Source of the DNA: Bdellovibrio sp.
Lineage (GTDB): Bacteria; Bdellovibrionota; Bdellovibrionia; Bdellovibrionales; Bdellovibrionaceae
Direction: 5' to 3'
Assembly: GCA_014376935.1 (NCBI GenBank)
Contig: JACMQO010000145.1
Span: forward strand, 1 to 32,731
DNA length: 32,731 bases
The translations under genes and the position numbers were made by a program. The notes under the pieces are model-generated. The model saw only the letters and a list, made by a program, of their open reading frames with translations. It did no database searches and was not told the DNA's origin. Below are positions 1 to 8,657 of the stretch, one piece after another. Positions within the stretch are counted from its first letter, which is position 1. Each line of letters begins with the position of its first letter.

Positions 1-1
1 A

Positions 2-376
2 AGAACCCGTGAATTATCGGGCGCTTTAGTCACCGAATGCCGCGAAAAGTTGCTGACTATTAAGTCAGACTTACTCAACCGCGTAAAAGAAGCCCGCGGA
101 AAATTGGATCAATTTGAACGCGGCGGAGACGAAGCCGATCAAACCATGAGACTTTTAGCCGAACAAGAAATGCTTAATTTAACTGACCGTTTACGTTCCC
201 AGTTACTAGAAATCGAAAGCTCCTTAGGCCGCATCGAGAGCGGAAATTTCGGATTCTGTGAAGAAACCGAAGAAATTATCGAAACCGAACGTCTACGTGC
301 CATTCCATGGACGCGTTTAAGTATCGAAGGTGCTGAAATCCGCGAATCATTGAACAAACGCTACGCCCGATCGTAG
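2..376 (+). CDS. DksA/TraR-family protein, 5' partial, degenerate zinc finger
   Basis: The frame is open from the left edge, with no stop before TAG at 374-376, so the gene is truncated by the window; the TTG at 50 is unlikely to be the true start. The visible part is a long, charged, probably coiled-coil helical stretch followed by the DksA-like core around 'IESGNFGFCEET' and 'ERLRAIPW'. DksA-family proteins bind RNA polymerase through its secondary channel and adjust transcription with ppGpp. The canonical finger has two Cys-x2-Cys pairs; here only one cysteine remains (in FCEET) and the other positions are Glu, Leu or similar, so zinc binding is doubtful. Low-cysteine DksA paralogues are known. 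The gene lies 47 nt upstream of manC and is probably not functionally part of the polysaccharide locus. Family assignment is fairly secure; the exact role is not. Confidence 0.75.
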   Translation, partial: RTRELSGALVTECREKLLTIKSDLLNRVKEARGKLDQFERGGDEADQTMRLLAEQEMLNLTDRLRSQLLEIESSLGRIESGNFGFCEETEEIIETERLRAIPWTRLSIEGAEIRESLNKRYARS

Positions 377-389
377 ATTAATTTCACAT

Positions 390-419
390 TGATACTGCCT
401 ATGAATAATGGCAGTATCA
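390..419 (+). other. Perfect 10-bp hairpin between the DksA-like gene and manC
   Basis: An inverted repeat has arms 390-399 (tgatactgcc) and 410-419 (ggcagtatca), perfectly complementary over 10 bp with a 10-nt loop. No T-tract follows on either strand, so it is not a classical intrinsic terminator. It ends 4 nt before the manC ATG at 424 and covers the place where a Shine-Dalgarno sequence would sit. It could act as a Rho-dependent terminator element, an mRNA 3'-end stabiliser for the upstream gene, or a translational control of manC. The structure is seen; the function is inferred. Confidence 0.55.
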
Positions 420-423
420 CGAA

Positions 424-1815
424 ATGAAAATGACTCCGATTATCTTGAGTGGTGGAAGCGGAACGCGCCTCTGGCCGGTCTCAAGAAAACAATATCCGAA
501 ACAATTTTGTGATTTGTTAGATAAGCCCCTGCAAACGCTCACGATTGAGCGGCTTCAAGGGTACGGCGAAGGCCTCATCGTCACGTCAAGCGCTCTAAAA
601 GTTTTAACTGAAAAAAACATTACTCAAAACAACCTTAAAATTTCAAAAGTTTTGTACGAACCTGTGGGTAAAAACACCGCCGCTGCCGTGGCGTTAGCTT
701 GTAAATATTTGGAATTGAATGGTCGCACCGAAGAAATAGCCGGAGTTTTTCCATCAGATGCTTTGATTTTAGATCAAACAGCATTTGATGCTGCTTTAAA
801 AGCCGCAACGGCGCAGGCTTCTAACGGATCAGTCGTTATTCTTGGAATCCAGCCGAAAACTCCGGAAACAGGTTTTGGATATATTCAAACCGCAGGTGCG
901 GATAAAAAATCTACTGATGCGGTGGATGTTTTGAAATTTCACGAAAAACCGAATTTAGAAAAGGCACAGTCCTTTTTAAAAGATGGAAACTATTTCTGGA
1001 ACGCCGGAATTTTCGTATTTCAAGTTTCAAGGATGATTGAACTGTTTAAGCATCATGAATCTGAATTATGGCAAAAAATGTCGGCTTTAAAAAATGATCT
1101 GTCGAACTTAAGTGATATTTATGCTTCGCTAAAAAGTATTTCGCTAGATTACGCCATCATGGAAAAATTAAAACCGTCAGAATTAAAATGCGTAGCTTGT
1201 GATATGGGCTGGAGCGATTTAGGTTCCTGGGATTCGTTAGTTGAAAACAGTCAGGGTGACTTATCTCCGGTGCAGATCGCCGGGCAAGGTAGCGTCGTTT
1301 TTTCCAAACAGAAAAATAAAAAATACGGCATCGTCGGCGCAGATGATTTGATCGTGGTCGACACCGCGGACGCCTTGATGATTTGCAAAAAAGGCGAATC
1401 CCAAAAAGTAAAAGACTTGGTTGAAAGTTTTGATTTCACAGATAAAAAAATTATTTCTGAGCACGTGTTCGAACATCGTCCGTGGGGGGAATTCGAAATA
1501 CTACGGGATGAATCTTATTTCAAATCCAAAGTGATTCGTGTTGAAGCTGGTCAGCAAATTTCTTATCAGTCCCATGCGAAACGATCGGAACACTGGATCA
1601 TAGTCAAAGGTGAAGCCATCGTTATTTTGAACGATGAAGAAATTAAACGTAAACAGGGTGAACATATTTTCATCCCGGTGGGCGCAAAACACAGAGTTAT
1701 AAATCGCACAAGTTCACTTGTTGAATTTGTTGAAGTCCAAGTGGGTAGTTATTTTGGTGAGGACGATATTGTTCGCTACCAAGATGATTATGGAAGAGTC
1801 GAGGGGAAAACTTGA
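424..1815 (+). CDS. manC: Bifunctional mannose-1-phosphate guanylyltransferase / mannose-6-phosphate isomerase
   Basis: This makes GDP-mannose from mannose-1-phosphate and GTP in the cytoplasm; its C-terminal cupin domain is of the type II phosphomannose isomerase kind (fructose-6-P to mannose-6-P). The N-terminus carries the nucleotidyltransferase signature '[20 protein letters not shown]' at about residues 8-27, and 'FHEKPN' matches the sugar-binding F-x-E-K-P motif. The C-terminal third has '[10 protein letters not shown]' and '[14 protein letters not shown]', typical of the isomerase cupin. The length of 463 aa is normal for the family. ATG at 424 or 430 are both possible; neither has a clear Shine-Dalgarno, and a hairpin ends just upstream. 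Its TGA overlaps the TTG start of gmd, so the two are translationally coupled. It supplies the GDP-mannose for the GDP-colitose (or GDP-fucose) route. No phosphomannomutase is in the window. Confidence 0.95.
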   Translation: MKMTPIILSGGSGTRLWPVSRKQYPKQFCDLLDKPLQTLTIERLQGYGEGLIVTSSALKVLTEKNITQNNLKISKVLYEPVGKNTAAAVALACKYLELNGRTEEIAGVFPSDALILDQTAFDAALKAATAQASNGSVVILGIQPKTPETGFGYIQTAGADKKSTDAVDVLKFHEKPNLEKAQSFLKDGNYFWNAGIFVFQVSRMIELFKHHESELWQKMSALKNDLSNLSDIYASLKSISLDYAIMEKLKPSELKCVACDMGWSDLGSWDSLVENSQGDLSPVQIAGQGSVVFSKQKNKKYGIVGADDLIVVDTADALMICKKGESQKVKDLVESFDFTDKKIISEHVFEHRPWGEFEILRDESYFKSKVIRVEAGQQISYQSHAKRSEHWIIVKGEAIVILNDEEIKRKQGEHIFIPVGAKHRVINRTSSLVEFVEVQVGSYFGEDDIVRYQDDYGRVEGKT

Positions 1816-2846
1816 AAAAGAAGGCCTTTATTACCGGTGTCACAGGTCAGGATGGATCCTATCTCGCCGAACTATTACTAGAAAAAGGGTATGAGGTTCA
1901 CGCGATCATACGACGCTCTTCAGTATTCACGACGGATCGTATCGATCACATTTTTAACCATCCTCATTTTAAGACCTACCATGGTGATTTAACTGATTCG
2001 AGCAACCTTCACACTCTATTGGCTAAAATTCAACCGGACGAAGTTTACAACTTAGGCGCGCAGTCGCACGTGGCCGTTTCATTTGAAGTACCCGAATACA
2101 CGGCTGAAGTTGACGCCGTCGGAACAATTCGTCTGCTGAACGCGATTAAAGACTTAAATATTAAAACTAAATTTTACCAAGCTTCGACGTCGGAACTTTT
2201 CGGCGGTCTTCCCGAAACCGCACCGCAGAGTGAAAAAACTCCGTTTTATCCTAAGTCGCCTTACGGGGCCGCGAAACTGTATGCTTACTGGGTAACGGTT
2301 AATTACCGCGAGTCTTACGGTATGTACGCGTGTAACGGAATTTTATTTAATCATGAATCACCCCGTCGAGGTGAAACTTTTGTAACCAAAAAAATTACTA
2401 AGGCCGTCGCCAAAATTAAAAAAGGTCAGCAAAAAATTCTGACGCTGGGTAATTTAGACGCCAAACGCGACTGGGGCTACGCCAAGGAATACGCCGAAGC
2501 GATGTGGTTGATGTTACAACAGCCGGTGGCCAAAGATTATGTGGTTGCGACGAATAAAGTCCATACCGTACGTGAATTTGTCGAGTTAGCGTTTGCAGAA
2601 GTCGGAATCAAAATTCGATGGGAAGGCAAAGACGATAATGAAAAAGGTTACGACGCGAAAACGTCCGAATTAATTGTCGCCGTTGATCCCAAATACTATC
2701 GTCCGGCCGAAGTTGATTTGTTGTGGGGTGATGCCAGTTTGATCGAAAAAGAATTAGGCTGGAAGGCCCAAACATCTTTGAAAGATTTGGTTCGTATTAT
2801 GGTCAAGTACGATATGGAAAATGAATATTACGGTGGCAAAGAATGA
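1812..2846 (+). CDS. gmd: GDP-mannose 4,6-dehydratase
   Basis: This converts GDP-D-mannose to GDP-4-keto-6-deoxy-D-mannose. It is an extended SDR with the NADP-binding '[13 protein letters not shown]' near the N-terminus, the active-site segment STSE at residues 125-128, Tyr151-x3-Lys155, and the Gmd-specific block '[16 protein letters not shown]'. At 344 aa it is the family's usual length. The start is TTG at 1812, overlapping the manC stop (TTGA), with a strong GAGGGG ribosome-binding site at 1801-1806. Its own stop overlaps the ATG of rfbB (ATGA). Its product is the branch point to GDP-colitose via ColD, to GDP-fucose via Fcl, or to other 6-deoxyhexoses; the colD/colC-like pair at 7735-9851 points to colitose. 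Confidence 0.96.
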   Translation: MKKKAFITGVTGQDGSYLAELLLEKGYEVHAIIRRSSVFTTDRIDHIFNHPHFKTYHGDLTDSSNLHTLLAKIQPDEVYNLGAQSHVAVSFEVPEYTAEVDAVGTIRLLNAIKDLNIKTKFYQASTSELFGGLPETAPQSEKTPFYPKSPYGAAKLYAYWVTVNYRESYGMYACNGILFNHESPRRGETFVTKKITKAVAKIKKGQQKILTLGNLDAKRDWGYAKEYAEAMWLMLQQPVAKDYVVATNKVHTVREFVELAFAEVGIKIRWEGKDDNEKGYDAKTSELIVAVDPKYYRPAEVDLLWGDASLIEKELGWKAQTSLKDLVRIMVKYDMENEYYGGKE

Positions 2847-3910
2847 TTTTCGTTACGGGCGGAGCGGGGTTCATCGGTTCAAATTTTATTTTGAACTGGA
2901 TGAAGAACAATGACGAGTCCATCTTGAACATCGATAAGCTTACGTACGCCGGAAATTTGTCTAGCCTTCAAACGGTCGAAAAAAATAAGAATTATCATTT
3001 TAGCCAAACCGATATCACCGACCACGATGGTATAGCTCAATTATTCGAAACATTTAAACCGCGCGCCGTTTTAAATTTCGCGGCGGAAAGTCACGTTGAC
3101 CGTTCGATTCACGGGCCGTCTGATTTTATCCAAACTAATATCGTGGGCACTTTTACGTTACTGGATTGCGCGAAGCGATACTGGGTGACCTTAGAAGGGG
3201 AAGCGAAAATAAATTTTCGCTTCGTTCACGTTTCGACGGATGAAGTTTACGGAAGCTTAGAATTAGAAGATCCCGCATTTAACGAAAAAACACCGTACGC
3301 ACCGAACAGTCCGTATTCGGCTTCAAAAGCGGCAAGCGATCATCTAGTCCGGGCTTATTATCACACCTACGGATTGCCCGTTATCACGACGAACTGCTCG
3401 AATAATTACGGGCCTTTCCAGTTTCCCGAAAAATTAATTCCGCTTGTGATACATAATGCTTTAATGGAAAAACCGCTACCGATTTACGGTGACGGCGCGA
3501 ACGTCCGTGACTGGCTTTACGTCGGAGATCATTGCGACGCGATCGTCGCGATTTTACTAGATGGCCGTTTAGGTGAAACCTACAACATTGGCGGCGAAAA
3601 CGAAAAACGGAATATTCAAGTCGTGGATGCGATCTGCGAACATCTGGATACGCTTCGCCCGCGCGCGAACGGTAAAAGCTACAAGGAACTAAAAACATTC
3701 GTTAAAGACCGCCCCGGCCACGATAAACGCTACGCGATTGATGCGACCAAAATCAAAAAAGAATTAGATTGGCAACCGAAGGAAACTTTTAATTCAGGGC
3801 TTAAACGCACGATCGAATGGTATTTAGAAAATTTCCTTTGGGTCGATAACATTGTTTCGGGTGAGTACAAAACTTGGGTTGTTAAAAATTATAAGGATAA
3901 ATCAATATGA
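2843..3910 (+). CDS. rfbB: dTDP-glucose 4,6-dehydratase
   Basis: This makes dTDP-4-keto-6-deoxy-D-glucose from dTDP-glucose. The extended-SDR features are [10 protein letters not shown] at the N-terminus, the catalytic Thr132-Asp133-Glu134 in 'STDEVYGSL', Tyr158-x3-Lys162 in '[12 protein letters not shown]', and the RmlB block '[18 protein letters not shown]'. It is 355 aa, normal for RmlB. The ATG at 2843 overlaps the gmd stop, and its stop overlaps the rfbA start. Because no rfbC or rfbD is present anywhere in the window, the product is presumably used by the fdtA/B/C-like genes downstream rather than for rhamnose. Confidence 0.96.
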   Translation: MIFVTGGAGFIGSNFILNWMKNNDESILNIDKLTYAGNLSSLQTVEKNKNYHFSQTDITDHDGIAQLFETFKPRAVLNFAAESHVDRSIHGPSDFIQTNIVGTFTLLDCAKRYWVTLEGEAKINFRFVHVSTDEVYGSLELEDPAFNEKTPYAPNSPYSASKAASDHLVRAYYHTYGLPVITTNCSNNYGPFQFPEKLIPLVIHNALMEKPLPIYGDGANVRDWLYVGDHCDAIVAILLDGRLGETYNIGGENEKRNIQVVDAICEHLDTLRPRANGKSYKELKTFVKDRPGHDKRYAIDATKIKKELDWQPKETFNSGLKRTIEWYLENFLWVDNIVSGEYKTWVVKNYKDKSI

Positions 3911-4779
3911 AGGGTATTGTTTTAGCCGGCGGCTCCGGCACAAGGCTCTTCCCGGCAACGACCGTCGTAAGTAAACAATTATTACCTATTTACGACAAGC
4001 CGATGGTCTACTATCCGCTTTCGACTCTGATGTTGGCCGGAATCAAAGATATTTTGATTATTTCTACTCCGCAAGATCTACCCCGTTTCGAACAGCTACT
4101 CGGTAATGGGAAGCGTTGGGGCATTAAATTAACTTACGCCGAACAACCTTCGCCGGATGGGTTAGCGCAGGCTTTCATCATCGGCGAAAAATTTATTAAT
4201 AACGAAAAATGCGCATTAGTTTTAGGAGATAACATTTTTTACGGGCAAGGTTTTACGTCGCTCTTGCAAACGGCTCGTGATTCGAAAAACGGCGCCACCG
4301 TTTTTGCCTACAAAGTTTTTGATCCCGAGCGATACGGCGTCGTAGAAATGGACGCCAACTTCAAAGCTCTTTCAATTGAAGAAAAGCCGACGCATCCAAA
4401 ATCGAGCTACGCCGTATCGGGATTATATTTCTACGATGAAAAAGTTGTCGAATATGCTAAGTCGTTGAAACCTTCACTTCGCGGAGAATTAGAAATCACT
4501 GATTTAAATAAAATTTACCTGAAAGAAAATGATTTATCGGTCGTCACGCTGGGCCGCGGGTTTGCTTGGTTGGATACCGGCACGCACGAAAGCCTTTTAG
4601 AGGCCAGCCTATTCATCCAGACGATCGAAAAACGCCAGGGTTTAAAAGTCTCTTGTCCGGAAGAAATTGCGTACCGTATGAAATACATCGATTCCAATCA
4701 ACTGATCGAGCTAGCCAAGGAAATGAAAAAAAACCAATACGGCAAATACCTGATGCACGTAGCGAGTGAAAAAATTTAA
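3907..4779 (+). CDS. rfbA: Glucose-1-phosphate thymidylyltransferase
   Basis: This activates glucose-1-phosphate with dTTP to dTDP-glucose, the substrate of the preceding rfbB. The signature [13 protein letters not shown] lies at residues 6-18, followed by '[18 protein letters not shown]', and '[21 protein letters not shown]' is typical of RmlA. It is 290 aa, full length. The ATG start overlaps the rfbB stop (ATGA). The order rfbB-rfbA is common in rhamnose and amino-deoxysugar clusters; here the partners are the ketoisomerase and aminotransferase genes at 5644-7150. Confidence 0.96.
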   Translation: MKGIVLAGGSGTRLFPATTVVSKQLLPIYDKPMVYYPLSTLMLAGIKDILIISTPQDLPRFEQLLGNGKRWGIKLTYAEQPSPDGLAQAFIIGEKFINNEKCALVLGDNIFYGQGFTSLLQTARDSKNGATVFAYKVFDPERYGVVEMDANFKALSIEEKPTHPKSSYAVSGLYFYDEKVVEYAKSLKPSLRGELEITDLNKIYLKENDLSVVTLGRGFAWLDTGTHESLLEASLFIQTIEKRQGLKVSCPEEIAYRMKYIDSNQLIELAKEMKKNQYGKYLMHVASEKI

Positions 4780-4785
4780 ACTCAG

Positions 4786-5640
4786 ATGAACACTACACCC
4801 AAAGTTACAATCATCGTTCCGAGCTATAATCACGACAGATACATCGAAGAATGTATCCGATCCATTGTCGCGCAGGATTATCGAAATATTGAACTAATCG
4901 TCATCGATGATGGTTCGAAGGACGATAGCAAAAGCGTGATTGAACGTTTAGCCAATGAATTTCATTTTAGATTTAAAATAAATCAAAACCAGGGCTTGTG
5001 CCGAACGATTAACGAAGGTTTAGACATGGCTTCAGGTGAATACATTTGTATTTTCGCCAGTGACGATGTCATGACAGAAAAGCGCATCTCTGAACAAGTT
5101 CAGGCATTTGCGGTTGAACCGGGATTGACCGTGATCGCCGGCGGGGTCGACGTGATTGACGGATCAAGTAAACACGTCAAGCGAATGAAGCCCGTAGCGC
5201 AAGGTGAAGTCGGTTTCTCAGTTTTATTATTCAGGAACTATATTTACGCGCCGACGGCCATGATCAGGAAATCGGCGTTACTGCACGTAGGTAAATATAA
5301 TACTGATTTTAAATTAGAAGACATTTCAATGTGGTTGAAGCTGACAAGCCAAAAGTTCAAAATTAAAAATTTCAATAGAACCTGGGCCAAGTATCGCATG
5401 ATAAGTGAAGATTCAAATAAAAAGTTAGAATACTACCACGCGAGCCTTATCCAAATTGTATCTTCGTTTGAAGCCGAACACGTCCTGGCCAGCAGAGCAG
5501 TCAAATTTATTAAATTCAAGTTTTTGTTTAAAATGTTATTTCGAGATAAAAAAATTTTTAATTTGTATTTTCCACGATACCGATCGCAACTCCCTTTTTT
5601 CTTTACTCTTCCGCTGCGAGTATTGGCTATGGTAAGGTAA
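4786..5640 (+). CDS. Family 2 glycosyltransferase
   Basis: This is a GT-A fold inverting glycosyltransferase that would add one sugar of the repeat unit at the cytoplasmic face. The N-terminus 'VTIIVPSYNHDRYIEECI' and the Asp41-Asp42-Gly nucleotide-binding motif are classical GT2, and Ser92-Asp93-Asp94 occupies the metal-binding DxD position. The last 60 residues are basic and hydrophobic and may bind the membrane. It is 284 aa and sits between rfbA and fdtA, so Fuc3NAc/Qui3NAc transfer is a reasonable guess but unproven. There is no clear Shine-Dalgarno in the 6-nt gap; translation may be coupled to rfbA. Confidence 0.9.
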   Translation: MNTTPKVTIIVPSYNHDRYIEECIRSIVAQDYRNIELIVIDDGSKDDSKSVIERLANEFHFRFKINQNQGLCRTINEGLDMASGEYICIFASDDVMTEKRISEQVQAFAVEPGLTVIAGGVDVIDGSSKHVKRMKPVAQGEVGFSVLLFRNYIYAPTAMIRKSALLHVGKYNTDFKLEDISMWLKLTSQKFKIKNFNRTWAKYRMISEDSNKKLEYYHASLIQIVSSFEAEHVLASRAVKFIKFKFLFKMLFRDKKIFNLYFPRYRSQLPFFFTLPLRVLAMVR

Positions 5641-5643
5641 TTT

Positions 5644-6039
5644 ATGGTTAAATTTGTATCGGCTTCACAAATCAATGATGCACGCGGGAATTTAACCGTT
5701 GTCGAATTTCCTCAATTATTACCTTTCGAATGTCAGCGGACTTATTTTTTGAAGTCGTTGGATCCAGATCTGCGTCGCGGTTTCCATGCGCATCACGAAC
5801 TGCGGCAGGTTTTTTTCTGCGTTCAAGGTAGCTGCATGGTATTACTGGATGACGGGATTAATAAAGTGGACGTTAAAATAGAAGGCGAAAAAGGGTTGAT
5901 CATCGACAAAATGGTCTGGCACGAAATGTATCACTTTTCCAAAGACTGCGTCATCGCCGTTTTCGCGTCTGACGTCTACAAAGAATCGGATTACATTCGC
6001 GAATACGATCAATTTTTAAAACATGTGGGTAAAAAATAA
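5644..6039 (+). CDS. fdtA: dTDP-4-keto-6-deoxyglucose 3,4-ketoisomerase (FdtA/QdtA family, WxcM-like cupin)
   Basis: This is a small cupin of 131 aa. The family moves the keto group of dTDP-4-keto-6-deoxyglucose from C4 to C3, giving the galacto (FdtA) or gluco (QdtA) epimer. The family motif is visible as '[13 protein letters not shown]', with histidines 48 and 50 in the barrel, followed by '[12 protein letters not shown]'. An AAGG ribosome-binding site lies 6 nt before the ATG. It sits directly ahead of the matching aminotransferase and acetyltransferase, completing an fdtABC/qdtABC set. I cannot tell FdtA from QdtA by eye, so the symbol is provisional. Confidence 0.88.
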   Translation: MVKFVSASQINDARGNLTVVEFPQLLPFECQRTYFLKSLDPDLRRGFHAHHELRQVFFCVQGSCMVLLDDGINKVDVKIEGEKGLIIDKMVWHEMYHFSKDCVIAVFASDVYKESDYIREYDQFLKHVGKK

Positions 6040-6040
6040 A

Positions 6041-7150
6041 ATGGTTCAGTTTTTAAATTTGAAACGTATCAATGAAAAATCCAAAACCGAACTGCAAGCC
6101 GCCTTCACCGATGTTTTGGATGGGGGATGGTACATTCGCGGAAAAAACTGCGATGAATTCGAAAAGAAATTCGCCGAATATACCGGGTCCCACTTCTGCG
6201 TCGGCGTAGCGAATGGCCTGGATGCTTTAACGTTAGTTCTGCGCGCGTGGAAAGAGATGGGGAAAATTGTAGACGGGGATGAAGTCATTGTTCCGGCAAA
6301 CACCTACATTGCCAGTATCCTTTCGATTCTCGAAAATAATTTAATTCCCGTTTTCGTTGAACCGTCCGCGAAAACTTTTAATTTGGATGCCGATCTTTTA
6401 GAAAAAAATATTACGCCTAAAACGAAAGTGATCTTGCCGGTGCATCTTTACGGTCAAGCAAGTGACATGACTAAAATTATGCAGGTGGCTGACAAACACG
6501 GCCTGCTAGTTCTGGAAGACTCCGCGCAATCGCACGGCGCGATGGTTAATATGATTGACCGGTCAAAAATGACGGGCGCGATCGGCCACGCTTCAGGTTT
6601 TTCATTCTATCCAGGAAAAAACCTCGGCGCATTAGGCGATGCCGGAGCGGTCACGACGAATGATCCGGTGCTCGCGGCGAAAGTTAAAACACTTTCAAAT
6701 TATGGTTCGGATAAAAAGTATTACAATTCGATGCGGGGTGTGAACAGTCGCCTCGATGAACTCCAAGCCGCTTTGCTTACGGTGAAATTAAATAGATTAA
6801 ACGAAGAAAATGCCGAGCGCGTAAAAATAGCCCGGACGTACCTTTCCGGAATTAAAAATCCAAAAATTGCGCTGCCATTCTTTGCCGGTACCCGAGACCA
6901 CGTGTTTCATTTATTCGTCTTACGCGTCAAAAATCGTGACGAATTCATGCGGCACTTAACCGAGCAGGGCGTTGCGACCCTAATTCATTACCCGATTCCT
7001 CCGCATAAACAAAAGGCCCTAGCCCAGTTTAATCATTTGAATTTGCCTATCACCGAAGCTATTCATCAAGAGTGCATCAGCATCCCGATGGACCCGTACA
7101 TGACTGCGGATGATATTCAGACCGTCATTAAAGCGTGTAATAGTTATTAA
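6041..7150 (+). CDS. fdtB: dTDP-3-keto-6-deoxyhexose 3-aminotransferase (DegT/DnrJ/EryC1/StrS family)
   Basis: This PLP-dependent sugar transaminase should convert the FdtA/QdtA product to dTDP-3-amino-3,6-dideoxyhexose. The PLP lysine is Lys193 in '[17 protein letters not shown]', counting from the ATG at 6041, and '[10 protein letters not shown]' is the usual cofactor-binding Asp segment. I chose ATG 6041 because '[11 protein letters not shown]' matches how family members start. An upstream ATG at 6023 would add six residues and overlap fdtA by 17 nt. The length is 369 aa, normal. It is followed by fdtC after 9 nt. Whether the product is the Fuc3N or Qui3N series depends on the preceding isomerase. 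Confidence 0.9.
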   Translation: MVQFLNLKRINEKSKTELQAAFTDVLDGGWYIRGKNCDEFEKKFAEYTGSHFCVGVANGLDALTLVLRAWKEMGKIVDGDEVIVPANTYIASILSILENNLIPVFVEPSAKTFNLDADLLEKNITPKTKVILPVHLYGQASDMTKIMQVADKHGLLVLEDSAQSHGAMVNMIDRSKMTGAIGHASGFSFYPGKNLGALGDAGAVTTNDPVLAAKVKTLSNYGSDKKYYNSMRGVNSRLDELQAALLTVKLNRLNEENAERVKIARTYLSGIKNPKIALPFFAGTRDHVFHLFVLRVKNRDEFMRHLTEQGVATLIHYPIPPHKQKALAQFNHLNLPITEAIHQECISIPMDPYMTADDIQTVIKACNSY

Positions 7151-7159
7151 GGAGATTTT

Positions 7160-7636
7160 ATGAGCAAATTTTTTGTTCACGAGCGTGGAATCTGCGAATC
7201 GGAAAATGTTGGGGACGGCACGCGCATATGGGCGTTCGCGCACGTATTGCCCGGAGCCCGGATCGGATTTAACTGTAATATTTGCGACACGGTTTTTATC
7301 GAAAACAAAGTCGTCATCGGCGATAATGTGACCATCAAGAACGGTGTGCAAATTTGGGACGGAATCACGTTAAAAAATAATGTTTTTGTCGGGCCGAACG
7401 TGACTTTCACCAACGATCCCTTCCCTCGCAGTAAAATTCATTTGTCGGAATATCCCGAAACGGTGGTCGAAGAAGGTGCGAGCCTCGGAGGGAATTGCAC
7501 AATTCTGCCGGGTATCAAAATCGGTAGAATGGCGATGATTGGCGCCGGTGCGGTGGTGACCCAGGATGTGCCGGATAACGCCGTCGTGATGGGAAATCCC
7601 GCGCGCGTTGTTCGTTATCTGCAAGATCAAAAATAG
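7160..7636 (+). CDS. fdtC: dTDP-3-amino-3,6-dideoxyhexose N-acetyltransferase (hexapeptide repeat)
   Basis: This is a left-handed beta-helix acyltransferase of 158 aa that would acetylate the 3-amino group with acetyl-CoA to give dTDP-Fuc3NAc or dTDP-Qui3NAc. Hexapeptide repeats run almost throughout, and the N-terminal '[18 protein letters not shown]' with 'NDPFPRSK' near the middle is typical of the FdtC/QdtC/WbpD group. A GGAG ribosome-binding site lies just before the ATG (7151-7154). It is the last gene of the dTDP block, with a 98-nt gap to the next gene. WbpD-like UDP-sugar acetyltransferases resemble it, but the fdtA/fdtB neighbours favour a dTDP-sugar. Confidence 0.87.
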   Translation: MSKFFVHERGICESENVGDGTRIWAFAHVLPGARIGFNCNICDTVFIENKVVIGDNVTIKNGVQIWDGITLKNNVFVGPNVTFTNDPFPRSKIHLSEYPETVVEEGASLGGNCTILPGIKIGRMAMIGAGAVVTQDVPDNAVVMGNPARVVRYLQDQK

Positions 7637-7688
7637 TCCTATTTTGCAGGCTAATATCCCTTGCTTTCTCGTCTAGCGTGGGCCACTT

Positions 7689-7712
7689 TGGTTATGGAAA
7701 TTAATAAACCAA
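7689..7712. promoter_or_regulatory. Short inverted repeat in the gap before colC, possible operator
   Basis: In the 98-nt gap 7637-7734 there is a 6-bp inverted repeat, TTGGTT (7689-7694) and AACCAA (7707-7712), around a 12-nt AT-rich centre. It lies 22 nt before the GTG at 7735. No convincing -35/-10 pair with normal spacing was found, though TTGCTT at 7661-7666 could be a weak -35. A GCGAGAG stretch at 7721-7727 may serve as the ribosome-binding site. This may be a regulatory site or chance. Confidence 0.2.
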
Positions 7713-7734
7713 TTCCTTATGCGAGAGTACATTT

Positions 7735-8649
7735 GTGAAGCTAATAATTACGGGTTCCGGCGGCATGGTCGGACAAAATATTATTGAAGATTCTCGATTT
7801 CAAAAAATGGAATTATCAACTCCCCGTCGCGCTGATTTAGATTTATTCAAGTACGAAGATGTCCTCAAATATTTTAGAAAACATCAACCATCAGCCATCG
7901 TTCACTGCGCGGGGCGAGTTGGCGGGATCCAAGCCAACTTGGCAAATCCCGTCGCCTTCCTCATCGAAAATTTAGACGTTAACCGCAACGTTATTTTGGC
8001 TGGCCGGGAAGCGGGGATCAAAACCCTGATCAATTTAGGCAGTTCCTGCATGTATCCACGAGACGCCAAAAATCCTTTGACGGAAGATCTTGTCTTGAAA
8101 GGTGAACTAGAGCCAACAAATGAAGGTTACGCCATCGCGAAAATCACCGCACAACGGTTGTGCGCTTACATCCGTAAAGAAGATCAAGAATTTAATTACA
8201 AAACTTTGATTCCTTGTAATCTCTACGGTCGCTACGATAAATTTGACCCCAAACATTCACACCTCGTTCCGGCGGTCATTCGTAAATTGCACGACGCGGT
8301 CGCCATGAATCTTAAAGAAGTGGATATTTGGGGAGACGGCACGGCCCGCCGAGAATTTATGTACTCGTCTGATTTGGTTGACTGCATTTACCGGGCCCTT
8401 ATTGATACAAAAAGTCTACCCGAGATCATGAATGTGGGTTTAGGCGTGGATTACTCGGTGAATGAATATTATCAAGCGGTGGCGGAAGTGGTCGGCTACA
8501 AGGGATCGTTCAAACACGACTTGTCTAAACCCGTGGGCATGAAACAAAAATTAACTTCGGTTGAATTAGCCCGTAAGTGGGGATGGGAAAGCAAAACTTC
8601 TTTAGTCGATGGACTGCACCAAACATATAAATATTTTTTAAATTTGTAG
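7735..8649 (+). CDS. colC: GDP-L-colitose synthase or GDP-L-fucose synthase (5-epimerase / 4-reductase)
   Basis: This is an extended SDR of 304 aa of the GDP-fucose synthase fold. It has 'HCAGRVGGIQANLANP', 'GSSCMYP' and 'EPTNEGYAIAK', all family signatures. Ser104, Tyr132 and Lys136 form the SDR triad; Cys105 and a histidine of the KHSH segment (probably His176) match the Cys/His epimerase pair of E. coli GDP-fucose synthase. ColC, which epimerises C5 and reduces C4 of GDP-4-keto-3,6-dideoxymannose, belongs to the same family and needs the same residues, so the two cannot be separated by motif. The next gene, 8 nt downstream, is a ColD-like dehydratase, which favours colitose. The start is GTG at 7735. 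Confidence 0.8.
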   Translation: MKLIITGSGGMVGQNIIEDSRFQKMELSTPRRADLDLFKYEDVLKYFRKHQPSAIVHCAGRVGGIQANLANPVAFLIENLDVNRNVILAGREAGIKTLINLGSSCMYPRDAKNPLTEDLVLKGELEPTNEGYAIAKITAQRLCAYIRKEDQEFNYKTLIPCNLYGRYDKFDPKHSHLVPAVIRKLHDAVAMNLKEVDIWGDGTARREFMYSSDLVDCIYRALIDTKSLPEIMNVGLGVDYSVNEYYQAVAEVVGYKGSFKHDLSKPVGMKQKLTSVELARKWGWESKTSLVDGLHQTYKYFLNL

Positions 8650-8657
8650 GAGCATCT

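Noticed and set aside
3384-3698. Minus-strand open frame of 104 codons inside rfbB
   Set aside because: It is Arg/Ser-rich and antisense to an unambiguous rfbB, with no family features.
2843-4779. dTDP-L-rhamnose pathway
   Set aside because: rfbB and rfbA are present but rfbC is absent from the window, and the only RmlD-like gene is 23 kb away; fdtA/B/C-like genes explain rfbBA better.
6023-6040. ATG at 6023 as the start of the fdtB-like aminotransferase
   Set aside because: It would overlap fdtA by 17 nt and add six residues not expected in the family; the ATG at 6041 gives the usual N-terminus.
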